The position numbers and the translations under genes are program-made. The notes under the pieces are model-generated. The model did no database searches, had not been told where the DNA came from, and saw only the letters and a list, made by a program, of their open reading frames with translations. A stretch of DNA of 64,000 nt from Megamonas hypermegale_A (GTDB taxonomy: Bacteria; Bacillota; Negativicutes; Selenomonadales; Selenomonadaceae), in the NCBI RefSeq assembly GCF_030371585.1, contig NZ_JAUDCE010000008.1; one strand, given 5' to 3'. Position 1 is the stretch's first letter, and each line of letters begins with the position of its first letter. Below are positions 18,210 through 26,019 of this stretch, in pieces.

Positions 18210-18238
18210 TTGACGTATTAAATTAATCATAATATAAA
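18210..18238 (+). promoter_or_regulatory. candidate guaA promoter overlapping the fba terminator
   Basis: TTGACG (18210-18215), a 17 bp spacer and TATAAA (18233-18238). The expected start near 18245 falls inside the 5' arm of the following terminator hairpin. It is the only good promoter between the fba stop and guaA. Confidence 0.55.
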
Positions 18239-18240
18239 AA

Positions 18241-18299
18241 GCTCTCTTTACAGAAAAACTACTGTATAGTAAACTATTTTTGTAAAGAGAGCGTTTTTT
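18241..18299 (+). terminator. rho-independent terminator after fba
   Basis: 12 bp arms GCTCTCTTTACA/TGTAAAGAGAGC (18241-18252 and 18281-18292) are followed by a T run (18294-18299). guaA starts only 20 bp later. Confidence 0.85.
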
Positions 18300-18318
18300 A
18301 TTTATAGGAGGTAACAAA

Positions 18319-19857
18319 TTGAACACAAATCATGAAATGGTCCTTGTCATCGACTTTGGCGGACAGTACAATCAATTAATCGCCCGTCGCGTACGCGAAT
18401 GCGGTGTTTATTGTGAAATTGTCCCTTATGATTATACAATCGAAAAAATCAAAGCCAAAAATCCGCAGGCAATAATCTTCACAGGCGGCCCGAGCAGTGT
18501 TTATGCTGACGACACACCGCAGGCCGACCCGAAAATTTTTGAACTCGGCATTCCTGTACTCGGTATCTGCTACGGTCATCAGTTCATGGCGCACAATCTC
18601 GGCGGCCGCGTAGCTCATGCCGAAGCCGGCGAATACGGCAAAATGAATATCAAATTGGACGTTACATCCGATTTGTTCTCCGGCATTTCCCATGATGAAA
18701 TCTGCTGGATGAGCCACAGAGATTATGTGGAAAAAGTACCAGAAGGCTTCAAAACGATTGCATTCACTGAACATACGCCGGTTGCCGCTATGTGCAGCGA
18801 AGAACGCAAGTTATACGGTGTTCAGTTCCATCCGGAAGTTCAGCATACGCCGTTCGGCCAGAAAATGATTCAGAATTTCTTATTCAAAATCTGCGGCTTA
18901 AAAGGCGACTGGACTATGAGCTCTTTTGCTCAGACGAAAATCGCCGAAATCAAAAAAATCGTCGGCGACAAAAAAGTTTTATGCGCTTTAAGCGGCGGAG
19001 TCGACTCCTCCGTTGCAGCTGTACTCGTGCATAAAGCTGTCGGCAAACAGCTCACCTGCGTATTCGTTGACCACGGTCTCCTGCGCAAAGACGAAGGCGA
19101 CCAGGTTGAACAGGTATTCCGCAAACAGTTCGACATGAACCTCATCCGCGTTGACGCTAAAGACCGCTTCCTCGGCAAACTCGCCGGCGTTTCCGACCCG
19201 GAACGCAAACGCAAAATCATCGGTGAAGAATTCATCCGCGTATTTGAAGCTGAAGCTAATAAACTCGGCAAAATCGACTACCTCGTACAGGGCACAATCT
19301 ATCCGGATATCGTTGAAAGCGGCACTAAAACTTCCGCTACGATTAAAAGCCATCACAACGTAGGCGGTCTGCCGGAAGACATTCAGTTCGACCTCATCGA
19401 ACCGCTGCGCGAACTGTTCAAAGACGAAGTACGCGCCGTTGGTGAAGAACTCGGTATCCCGCACGACCTCGTATGGCGTCAGCCGTTCCCGGGTCCTGGT
19501 CTTGCTATCCGTGTACTCGGCGAAATCACGGAAGAAAAACTGGCTGTAGTTCGTGAAGCAGATGCTATTTTCCGCGACGAAGTGGCTAAAGCCGGTCTGT
19601 CCGAAAAAATCTGGCAGTATTTCGCCTGCCTGCCGAATATCCGTTCTGTAGGTGTTATGGGCGACAGCCGAACTTACTGTCATACAGTAGCACTGCGCGC
19701 CGTAACGAGCAGCGACGCCATGACTTCCGAATGGGCTCGTATTCCGTATGAAGTCCTCGACAAAGTATCCCGCCGCATTGTAAACGAAGTGCCGGGCGTA
19801 AACAGAATTGTCTACGACATCACCTCCAAACCGCCAGCTACTATCGAATGGGAATAA
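18319..19857 (+). CDS. guaA: GMP synthase (glutamine-hydrolysing)
   Basis: A 512-residue enzyme that aminates XMP to GMP. The N-terminal class I glutamine amidotransferase has GICYGHQFMAH (nucleophile Cys) and QFHPEVQHT (catalytic His/Glu). The ATP pyrophosphatase domain has the PP-loop ALSGGVDSSVAA. The C-terminal dimerisation domain ends KPPATIEWE. The start is TTG at 18319, with AGGAGG ten bases upstream; no ATG fits the family N-terminus. It is monocistronic between two terminators. Confidence 0.97.
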   Translation: MNTNHEMVLVIDFGGQYNQLIARRVRECGVYCEIVPYDYTIEKIKAKNPQAIIFTGGPSSVYADDTPQADPKIFELGIPVLGICYGHQFMAHNLGGRVAHAEAGEYGKMNIKLDVTSDLFSGISHDEICWMSHRDYVEKVPEGFKTIAFTEHTPVAAMCSEERKLYGVQFHPEVQHTPFGQKMIQNFLFKICGLKGDWTMSSFAQTKIAEIKKIVGDKKVLCALSGGVDSSVAAVLVHKAVGKQLTCVFVDHGLLRKDEGDQVEQVFRKQFDMNLIRVDAKDRFLGKLAGVSDPERKRKIIGEEFIRVFEAEANKLGKIDYLVQGTIYPDIVESGTKTSATIKSHHNVGGLPEDIQFDLIEPLRELFKDEVRAVGEELGIPHDLVWRQPFPGPGLAIRVLGEITEEKLAVVREADAIFRDEVAKAGLSEKIWQYFACLPNIRSVGVMGDSRTYCHTVALRAVTSSDAMTSEWARIPYEVLDKVSRRIVNEVPGVNRIVYDITSKPPATIEWE

Positions 19858-19865
19858 AAATCAAC

Positions 19866-19913
19866 TAAAAATAATCTTCAATAGTGAAAAAGACTATTGA
19901 AGATTATTTTTTT
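19866..19913 (+). terminator. rho-independent terminator after guaA
   Basis: Arms AATAATCTTCAATAGT (19870-19885) and ACTATTGAAGATTATT (19893-19908) with a T run to 19913. Confidence 0.9.
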
Positions 19914-19967
19914 ATGCTAAAATTTAAATAAAGCATGTGTATATATTTAAAGAATAGGAGAATATTT

Positions 19968-20501
19968 ATGAAAAATATTTTAATTATATCCGCAAGTCCG
20001 CGAAAAAATGGTAATACTCAAACACTTTGCGAACAATTTGCCAAAGGAGCTAAAGAACAAGGACATATTGTAAAACTAATACGCATTATGGACAAAAACA
20101 TCGGCTTCTGCCGTGCCTGCGACGCGTGCATGAAAAACAGCGGCAAGTGCATTTTAAAAGATGATATGGCAGAAATTCTCGATTTATACCAAAAGGCTGA
20201 CGTACTCGTTCTTGCCACGCCTGTCTATTTCTACGGTATTAGCGCCCAAATGAAAACTTTCATTGACCGCACCTATCCTATTTGGCAGCATCTCGGCAGT
20301 AAAGAAATCTATTATATAATTGCTGCCGGTCTTGATGAAAAAATCATCAATCGCTCTCTGGGCGATTTAGATGGCTTCGTTGAACATTTAGAACACTACG
20401 AAATAAAAGGCCGTCTTTATGCCACCAATGTCATGGAAGCAGGCAAAGTTAAAAATCAGCTGATTATGCGTGAAGCCTACCAAATGGGCAAAAATATTTA
20501 A
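19968..20501 (+). CDS. flavodoxin-like NADPH-dependent FMN reductase / iron-sulfur flavoprotein family
   Basis: A 177-residue protein starting MKNILIISASPRKNGNTQTL, the FMN phosphate-binding loop of the family. A cysteine cluster follows (FCRACDACMKNSGKC), as in iron-sulfur flavoproteins and related multimeric FMN reductases. LATPVYFYGISAQMKTFIDR is the second FMN-binding signature. ATG 19968 is preferred over an upstream in-frame ATG because AGGAG sits eight to nine bases before it. It sits at the start of an AT-rich accessory stretch. The electron partner is unknown. Confidence 0.85.
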   Translation: MKNILIISASPRKNGNTQTLCEQFAKGAKEQGHIVKLIRIMDKNIGFCRACDACMKNSGKCILKDDMAEILDLYQKADVLVLATPVYFYGISAQMKTFIDRTYPIWQHLGSKEIYYIIAAGLDEKIINRSLGDLDGFVEHLEHYEIKGRLYATNVMEAGKVKNQLIMREAYQMGKNI

Positions 20502-20520
20502 ACAGATAAGAGGAATATTT

Positions 20521-20937
20521 ATGAAATTTGTTACTTCATTTAAAATAGGACAGATTGTATCTAATAGTGAAATTGTATCAGAATTTAAAGTGGGTAATAT
20601 GGGCGGCATGAGACGTTCATTGAAAACTGGAACACTCGTTATTATTGCTGACCACACTAGAAATTTATACGACGATAAATACTATAATGGAGAACTTCAC
20701 TATACTGGTATGGGCAAATACGGCGACCAGATGCTTAAATCTCAAAACAAAACTTTAGCCGAATCAAATATTAATAATGTTGAAGTTCATTTGTTTGAAG
20801 TATTTGAACCTAAAAAATATACGTATCAAGGTATTGTTAAACTTGTAGGTGAACCTTATCAAGAAATACAAAAAGATGATAACCAAAATCCACGAAAAGT
20901 ATGGATTTTCCCATTGAAAAAAGTTTCTGATTTTTAA
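20521..20937 (+). CDS. orphan SRA-like domain protein (ScoMcrA-type head domain, HNH nuclease part absent)
   Basis: A 138-residue protein. The stretches HYTGMGKYGDQ, QNKTLAESN, VEVHLFEVFEPKKYTY and RKVWIFPLK match what I recall of the N-terminal modification-sensing domain found before HNH nuclease domains in ScoMcrA-like type IV restriction enzymes. No HNH domain follows: the frame stops at 20937 and no other frame carries one before 21114. ATG 20521 has AGAGG upstream and follows the reductase gene by 19 bp. It could be a degraded restriction enzyme or a reader-only protein. The family call is from memory, not a search. Confidence 0.6.
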   Translation: MKFVTSFKIGQIVSNSEIVSEFKVGNMGGMRRSLKTGTLVIIADHTRNLYDDKYYNGELHYTGMGKYGDQMLKSQNKTLAESNINNVEVHLFEVFEPKKYTYQGIVKLVGEPYQEIQKDDNQNPRKVWIFPLKKVSDF

Positions 20938-20995
20938 CATCTTTTATCATTAAAAGAGAGTAATATGTAGCCAAAATACAGATGGAAGCTTACAT

Positions 20996-21099
20996 CATTT
21001 CAAACAACAAAAAGGCTTTACGGAAAACCCGTAAAGCCTTGATTTTTCTAGTGGTGCCGAAGGCCGGACTCGAACCGGCACGTAGGGGACTATGTTTGA
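20996..21099 (-). repeat. duplicated tRNA-Leu 3' end plus terminator (left repeat, att-like)
   Basis: About 104 bp that repeat 23902-24006 with four substitutions and one A-run difference. It holds the terminator hairpin (GGCTTTACGG at 21014-21023, CCGTAAAGCC at 21029-21038) and 48 bases of the 3' part of tRNA-Leu, including CCA (21052-21054 as its complement) and the complete T arm. The 5' half of a tRNA is not present in intact form. It marks the left border of an inserted segment ending at the intact tRNA-Leu. Confidence 0.85.
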
Positions 21100-21114
21100 A
21101 AATCAAAAATATCT

Positions 21115-22413
21115 TCATATTTTGCCAATTTCGGCTATTGCATACAAAGGAATATTAGTAAGCCAATCTTCTTTTCTGTAATCGGACATAGAAGTTCTGA
21201 CAGCCTTTTCCGGTTTATATTTCTGACAGTACATTTGCAAACTTTTTGCTTTAAGATTTTCCTCCGCTTTAACTTCAATCGGTATAATTTCATTACCATT
21301 ATCCAACAAAAAATCTACTTCCGCAGAATTTCGTTCATTTGTATAATAATATAAATTCCATTCTGGATTGATAACAAGCTGCTGTAAAACATACTGTTCC
21401 GTCATTGCACCTTTAAACTCCACAAACAGTTCATTTCCGCTAAGTAATGCTTCCTGTTTTATGCCAGTCATACAGGTCAATAATCCCACATCCACTAAAT
21501 ACAGTTTAAATGCCTTTAAATCTTCATACGCTTTTAGCGGTAAATTTGGCATACTTACTCGACTGATTTTATGAACTAAACCGCAATCACTAAGCCACAT
21601 AATAGCTGTTTCGTAATCCTTCGCCCTTGCTCCCTGCCTAATAAGTCCGTAAACAAACTTTTTGTTTTCTTTTGCCAGCTGTGAAGGAATTACATTCCAT
21701 ACCAAACGAATTTTAGGGACAATCTCATTCGGTGCATGTTTGGAAAAATCCTGTTCATATGCTTCTAATATCCGCTGTTGAATATTGCGTACTTCGTGTA
21801 TATCATGAGTCTGAGCAAAATAAGAAACTACTTCCGGCATACCGCCAATAAAATAATATTGTTTTAACAGCTCGATATATGTAGTCTTAAAACTTTTCAG
21901 CATATCAAAATTGCCTTGTTCTAAAACCTTAACTAAACCGTCTTTTCCTAAAGCTATTAAAAACTCTTTAAACGATAACGGATACAAATTCAGAAAATCA
22001 ACCTTGCCGACAGGAAAAGATGTTCCCTTATGCAGTGCAATTCCTAATAGCGAACCAGCACACACAATGTGATACTGTGGTGCTTCTTCACAAAAATATT
22101 TCAATGCTGACAAAGCCCGTGGAACTTCTTGAATTTCATCAAATATAAGCAAAGTATCTTTACTTGTTATTTTTTGTCCGGTGTAAATTTCCAAACCGAA
22201 AATCAACTTTTCAGGATTTAAATCTCCGCTAAAAAGTTCCTGTAGCCTACTGTTTGAATCAAAATTTACATACACTGTATTTTTGTAATGTGTCTTACCA
22301 AATTCTTTCATCAGCCATGTTTTACCAACCTGTCTTGCTCCCTTTATAACAAGCGGTTTTCTATTTGGTTTGTTTCTCCATTTACTTAATAACTCTAAAG
22401 CCTGTCTATACAT
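21115..22413 (-). CDS. AAA ATPase with C-terminal DUF4143
   Basis: A 432-residue protein with Walker A GARQVGKT (25-32), Walker B LLIFDEIQE (about 93-101), then a helical DUF4143 C-terminal half with a VDFLLDNGNEIIPIEVKA segment that looks like a PD-(D/E)XK-type core. ATG 22413 was chosen because AAGG lies eight bases upstream; earlier in-frame starts add a hydrophobic, unlikely N-terminus. Such genes are common, mobile and of unknown function. The stop codon sits only 16 bp from the duplicated tRNA-Leu fragment. It is AT-rich compared with neighbouring core genes. Confidence 0.9.
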   Translation of the reverse strand: MYRQALELLSKWRNKPNRKPLVIKGARQVGKTWLMKEFGKTHYKNTVYVNFDSNSRLQELFSGDLNPEKLIFGLEIYTGQKITSKDTLLIFDEIQEVPRALSALKYFCEEAPQYHIVCAGSLLGIALHKGTSFPVGKVDFLNLYPLSFKEFLIALGKDGLVKVLEQGNFDMLKSFKTTYIELLKQYYFIGGMPEVVSYFAQTHDIHEVRNIQQRILEAYEQDFSKHAPNEIVPKIRLVWNVIPSQLAKENKKFVYGLIRQGARAKDYETAIMWLSDCGLVHKISRVSMPNLPLKAYEDLKAFKLYLVDVGLLTCMTGIKQEALLSGNELFVEFKGAMTEQYVLQQLVINPEWNLYYYTNERNSAEVDFLLDNGNEIIPIEVKAEENLKAKSLQMYCQKYKPEKAVRTSMSDYRKEDWLTNIPLYAIAEIGKI

Positions 22414-22661
22414 AAACATCACCTTCTCTTTATATCTATAAAATATTATACAACAAAAAATACAAGAAAAAACTGTTCTAAATAGCATTGTTTACAATGA
22501 TAAACTGTTATATCTTAACATAAAAGACAAAGAAGTAGAGTATAGCTAGTATGCTAGACTCTTTAAATGCAAATAACTTTTACATCGTTATCTTACTGGA
22601 CATCAAGACATTTGGACAAGTATTTTGCTTTAAGCTATAATGAAATAAAGGAGTTGATGAG

Positions 22662-23501
22662 ATGAAATTCAACAGATTGAATGACCTGTATTTTAAACGA
22701 TTACTCGGTGATAAGAATAAAAAGAGCTTAACACTTAATTTCCTAAATTCAATTTTAGATAGAGATGCCAATAATTACTTTACGGATATTACATTTTTAG
22801 ATAAAGATAACGAACCGGAAACAATAGACAGCAAATTATCCAAATTAGATATTAGAGCGGATATGAATGACGGTACGCAGATAGAAATTGAAGTGCAGGT
22901 ACTGCCGTTTAAGCTGATGGCGGAACGCTCTTTGTATTACTGGTCGAAAATGTATGCCGAACAACTGGGAAAAGGCGAACGGTATAAAAAACTGAAGAAG
23001 ACGATTGCCATCAATCTTTTAAACTTTGATTATCTCACTGACGAGAAAGACTGGCACAATATTTATACGCTCTTAAATACTAAGTCTTACAGAAAATTGA
23101 CAGATCATATGGAAATACACTTTGTGGAAATACCGAAGTTCAAACTGAAAGACATTAGAAAAATGAGAGCATCTGAAACATGGATAGCATATTTTTCCGG
23201 TAATTATGATGATAAGGAACTGGAGGAATTATCAATGAACAAACCGATAATGAAAGAAGTAATGGATTTTGAACGTTCCTTCTTGATGGATAAAGTACAA
23301 AGAAGAGAATACGAACAAAGAGAAAAAGCACTTAGAGATTATTATTCCTATATGGGTGAAAGTTATGAAGATGGAAAACTGGATGGTATCAAAGAAACTG
23401 CTTTAAATCTTTTACATTTAGGAGCTAATATGGAAATGATTATAAAAGCTACCGGCTTGAGTGAAAACGAAATTAGAAATCTTCAATCCCCAAAAGAGTG
23501 A
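22662..23501 (+). CDS. Rpn family recombination-promoting nuclease / PD-(D/E)XK transposase-like protein
   Basis: A 279-residue protein. The N-terminus (FNRLNDLYFKRLLGD) and the nuclease core LDIRADMNDGTQIEIEVQ, giving Asp63…Glu77-x-Gln79, match the PDDEXK_2/Rpn family. A charged, helical C-terminal tail (residues 192-279) follows. ATG 22662 has AAGGAG upstream. An internal Shine-Dalgarno and ATG begin a second product at residue 192, listed separately. In E. coli, Rpn proteins are DNA endonucleases that act as toxins or in phage defence. It lies within the tRNA-bounded AT-rich segment. Confidence 0.9.
   Translation: MKFNRLNDLYFKRLLGDKNKKSLTLNFLNSILDRDANNYFTDITFLDKDNEPETIDSKLSKLDIRADMNDGTQIEIEVQVLPFKLMAERSLYYWSKMYAEQLGKGERYKKLKKTIAINLLNFDYLTDEKDWHNIYTLLNTKSYRKLTDHMEIHFVEIPKFKLKDIRKMRASETWIAYFSGNYDDKELEELSMNKPIMKEVMDFERSFLMDKVQRREYEQREKALRDYYSYMGESYEDGKLDGIKETALNLLHLGANMEMIIKATGLSENEIRNLQSPKE
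23235..23501 (+). CDS. predicted intragenic small protein (RpnS-like C-terminal domain of the Rpn gene)
   Basis: Within the Rpn gene and in the same frame, GGAGG (23222-23226) is followed after eight bases by ATG 23235 (residue Met192). This would produce an 88-residue protein holding only the C-terminal domain (MNKPIMKEVMDF…). In E. coli the small C-terminal product of rpn genes is made from an internal start and inhibits the full-length nuclease. The sequence evidence is the ideal internal ribosome-binding site and the duplicated free copy downstream. Expression is inferred. Confidence 0.6.
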   Translation: MNKPIMKEVMDFERSFLMDKVQRREYEQREKALRDYYSYMGESYEDGKLDGIKETALNLLHLGANMEMIIKATGLSENEIRNLQSPKE

Positions 23502-23508
23502 TTTTATT

Positions 23509-23763
23509 ATGAAAGAAGTAATGGATTTTGAACGTTCCTTTTTGATGGATAAAATTCAAAGAAGGGAATATGAACAGAGGGAAAAAGCTCTTAGAGATTA
23601 TTATTCTTACATGGATGAAAGTTATGCAGATGGCATTCAACAAGGTGAACAAAATAAATCCAGAGAAATTGCTCTAAGAATGTTGAAACGAGGCAAAGAT
23701 ATTAGTGAGATTGCTGAAGATACAGGTTTAAGTCTTGAAGAAGTACAAAAATTACAAGCATAA
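23509..23763 (+). CDS. free-standing duplicate of the Rpn C-terminal domain
   Basis: An 84-residue protein starting MKEVMDFERSFLMDK. For about 50 residues it is nearly identical to residues 197-246 of the Rpn protein just upstream, including the REYEQREKALRDYYSYM run, then diverges to a similar helix-turn tail (ALRMLKRGKDISEIAEDTGL). It has no nuclease core. The start ATG 23509 has a weak GAGTG site and lies 7 bp after the Rpn stop. It is either a remnant of a tandem second rpn gene or a separate antitoxin-like subunit. Confidence 0.78.
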   Translation: MKEVMDFERSFLMDKIQRREYEQREKALRDYYSYMDESYADGIQQGEQNKSREIALRMLKRGKDISEIAEDTGLSLEEVQKLQA

Positions 23764-23901
23764 GTTAATAAAGAAAATGAGCAGGTATGGCAAAAGCTGT
23801 ACCTGCTATTTGGGTTCTATAATAAATATTGAAGCAATAGAATTTTCTCTTACCCCAACATTTATTATAGAACCAACGTTATCAAAATGAATTTCTCAGC
23901 T

Positions 23902-24006
23902 CATTTCAGACAGCAAAAAAGGCTTTACGGAAAACCCGTAAAGCCTTGATTTTTCTAGTGGTGCCGAAGGCCGGACTCGAACCGGCACGTAGGGGACTAC
24001 GCTTGA
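23902..24006 (-). repeat. tRNA-Leu 3' end plus terminator (right repeat, att-like)
   Basis: The intact counterpart of 20996-21099. It contains the terminator hairpin of the tRNA (arms 23921-23930 and 23936-23945, with A-run 23914-23920 giving the U tract on the minus strand) and the 3' part of tRNA-Leu up to the anticodon stem. Confidence 0.85.
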
Positions 24007-24045
24007 TTTTGAGTCAAGTGCGTCTGCCAATTCCGCCACTTCGGC
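23959..24045 (-). tRNA. tRNA-Leu (anticodon CAA)
   Basis: 87 bases on the minus strand. The acceptor arm GCCGAAG pairs with CTTCGGC, with discriminator A and an encoded CCA. The D arm is AATTGGCAGACGC-like. The anticodon stem CTTGA/TCAAG holds the loop CTCAAAA (CAA, reads UUG). A long class II variable arm (CGTAGTCCCCTACG region) and the T arm GCCGGTTCGAGTCCGGC complete it. A rho-independent terminator follows. Confidence 0.96.
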
Positions 24046-24173
24046 AGTTGTCGTAAACAACAATAAAGATTATAGCATTAAACTTTTTTGTTGTCAACAG
24101 CTATTTTAATTTCTATACAAACTCATTATAAAGCCCTATAATATAAATACTATAAACAAAAAGGAGTTTTATC

Positions 24174-24734
24174 ATGTCTAAAAAAATCATACCGCTACTA
24201 TTTTTTCTCTTCTCTCTTATTGCTGTCAACTTCAATTCTGCATGTTATGCTGAAGATATCGATAATGTGAAACCTGGCAATGCCTATTTAGCCGAAGACA
24301 GTGTCCTGACATTCAAATTACTTGACCCTTTGGACAGCAACACGGCGCAAAAGCACGACAGTATAAAATTTGTACTGCTCAATGATATTAGCGTGAAAAA
24401 CACTGTCGTAATCCCGAAAAATACCGTTTTGTCGGCAACTGTCACGAAAGCGCACGGCAGCCGCATTTTCGGTCAGAGCGGTCTTATCCGTCTAAAATTG
24501 AATGATTACAAAATAGATAATGCGCATACACTGCATTTTAATGACGATTTCAATTTCCGAGGCGGCCGCAATTATGCCAATATGGCAGCCAGTGTGATTG
24601 TGCCTTTTTCCGGATTGCTGTTTAAAGGAAAAGAAGTAAATTACCCTGCCGGTACGGTAATCGAATATGAATTGGACGATAATCTCGATTTAGGTATGAA
24701 AGAAGCGGAGTTACTGGCAATCTGCACGCAATAA
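24174..24734 (+). CDS. exported protein of unknown function
   Basis: A 186-residue protein with a clear signal peptide (SKKIIPLLFFLFSLIAVNF…ACYA, cleavage near residue 26). The mature part is β-rich, with KNTVVIPKNTVLSATVTKA followed by LIRLKLNDYKI and GTVIEYELDD, reminiscent of the preserved-valve or TrbI-like β-domains that handle 'hide behind a stable value' settings, but I cannot name a family with confidence. ATG 24174 has AAGGAG upstream. It stands alone, convergent with the TRIC channel gene (7 bp between stops). Confidence 0.7.
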   Translation: MSKKIIPLLFFLFSLIAVNFNSACYAEDIDNVKPGNAYLAEDSVLTFKLLDPLDSNTAQKHDSIKFVLLNDISVKNTVVIPKNTVLSATVTKAHGSRIFGQSGLIRLKLNDYKIDNAHTLHFNDDFNFRGGRNYANMAASVIVPFSGLLFKGKEVNYPAGTVIEYELDDNLDLGMKEAELLAICTQ

Positions 24735-24741
24735 ACGAGTT

Positions 24742-25374
24742 TCAACGCACTTTCGGCAGATTTAAGCGGTAATATATGCCGACGAGGCGAACGATGAATA
24801 CAGTAAAAAACGATATCGGCGCCGCCAAATACCAGTAACCGAAATCGGCAATCAGCAGATACACAGCGCCGCCGATAATTGCCGGCAGTGCGTATATTTC
24901 CTCTTGCAATACCGACGGAATACGCTGTGCCAGTACGTCGCGGATGACACCGCCGCCAACAGCCGTAATCAGACCTAAAATCACGGCGAACAGCGGATAC
25001 TGCGGATACGTGTCAAAGCCGATAGTCGTCCCTGTCACGGTGAAGGAAGCCAATCCCAGCGTGTCGGCAAATAAATAATATTTACGTATGGCGCGCTTTG
25101 CCGTGTAATTCAATATCTGTTTGCGGTAGATTATAAAGATGATTAAAGTAATTATCGCCGTTAAAATTATATACAGTGATGTTCTGAATGAATTGGGCGG
25201 AATATTGCCGACGAGTACGTCGCGGATGATACCGCCGCCGATTGCTGTACTGAGCGCCAGCACCAGGATACCGAAAATATCCATGCGGCGGGCAATTCCT
25301 ACCAATGCGCCGGATATGGCAAAAGCTATAGTCCCAGATATTTCAAAAAAAATCCATAAAATTGTCATGTCCAT
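24742..25374 (-). CDS. trimeric intracellular cation (TRIC)-type channel, YadS/YvgT family
   Basis: A 210-residue membrane protein with seven helices and two tandem UPF0126 repeats. Each repeat has the signature GGG(I/V)IRDVL (GGGIIRDVLVGNIPP about residue 46; GGGVIRDVLAQRIPS about 140). Bacterial TRIC homologues form potassium-permeable trimers. The length is standard. It is followed after 21 bp by the PepSY gene on the same strand, in the upstream direction. Confidence 0.93.
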   Translation of the reverse strand: MDMTILWIFFEISGTIAFAISGALVGIARRMDIFGILVLALSTAIGGGIIRDVLVGNIPPNSFRTSLYIILTAIITLIIFIIYRKQILNYTAKRAIRKYYLFADTLGLASFTVTGTTIGFDTYPQYPLFAVILGLITAVGGGVIRDVLAQRIPSVLQEEIYALPAIIGGAVYLLIADFGYWYLAAPISFFTVFIVRLVGIYYRLNLPKVR

Positions 25375-25395
25375 ACTAAATCCCCATTAAAAATT

Positions 25396-25998
25396 TCAAC
25401 GCGCTTTGCGGTCTACTTCCCATTCGGTGATAAGACCCTTATCGGCATTTATCGTGAATTCGTAACGGGTATTGTCAACAACGGCTCTGCCTTCGTATTC
25501 TGCATAATGGTCGTCATGACCCTGACGGATTTGAATATCGGCTGCTTTAGCTCCCGGAATATTCTGCACAGCTAAATCGACAGCTTCCTGCTGCGAAATG
25601 AATTTTCCCGGTACATCTCTCAGATACCGTTCGTCAATCTCGTAATCCATAGCGATAACAGCGCCGCTTTGTCTGTCTATATTATAGTTGTATTCCTTAT
25701 CGTTCGTATCAAATTCCACATCATAGATATCTATACCGTAATAATTTTCGGCATGCACCCGCAAATTGTAGATAGCATTCAAATCCACATTGGCATCATG
25801 CAGCGCAATGACTCTCGCTTCGTCCTCCGTAATTTCACTGCCGGAGGACGTTTTATCAGTAGATGCAGGCAGCGGCGCACTTTGCGTAGTATTCGTATTA
25901 TTCGCATTGAACGACGAAAAAACCTGTGCACCAGACAGATAGAAACCGCAGGCAAAACCTACAATCAAAATACATACTACACCAATAAATTTTTTCAT
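25396..25998 (-). CDS. exported protein with two PepSY domains
   Basis: A 200-residue protein with an N-terminal signal anchor (KFIGVVCILIVGFACGFYLSG), a Ser/Thr-rich linker (residues 27-55), then two PepSY repeats (ITEDEARVIALHDA… and ISQQEAVDLAVQNIPG…). Each ends in a YEFTINADKG-like strand. PepSY domains are thought to restrain proteases or bind peptides outside the membrane. The actual partner is unknown. It probably shares a transcript with the TRIC gene downstream. Confidence 0.87.
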   Translation of the reverse strand: MKKFIGVVCILIVGFACGFYLSGAQVFSSFNANNTNTTQSAPLPASTDKTSSGSEITEDEARVIALHDANVDLNAIYNLRVHAENYYGIDIYDVEFDTNDKEYNYNIDRQSGAVIAMDYEIDERYLRDVPGKFISQQEAVDLAVQNIPGAKAADIQIRQGHDDHYAEYEGRAVVDNTRYEFTINADKGLITEWEVDRKAR

Positions 25999-26019
25999 AA
26001 ATCTTCCTTGCTTTCCCTG

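Noticed and set aside
18988..19683. Long antisense frames within guaA and pdxK (18988-19683 and 60328-61047, minus strand).
   Set aside because: They arise from the codon bias of the highly expressed sense genes; the products are Phe/Val/Ala-rich with no family resemblance.
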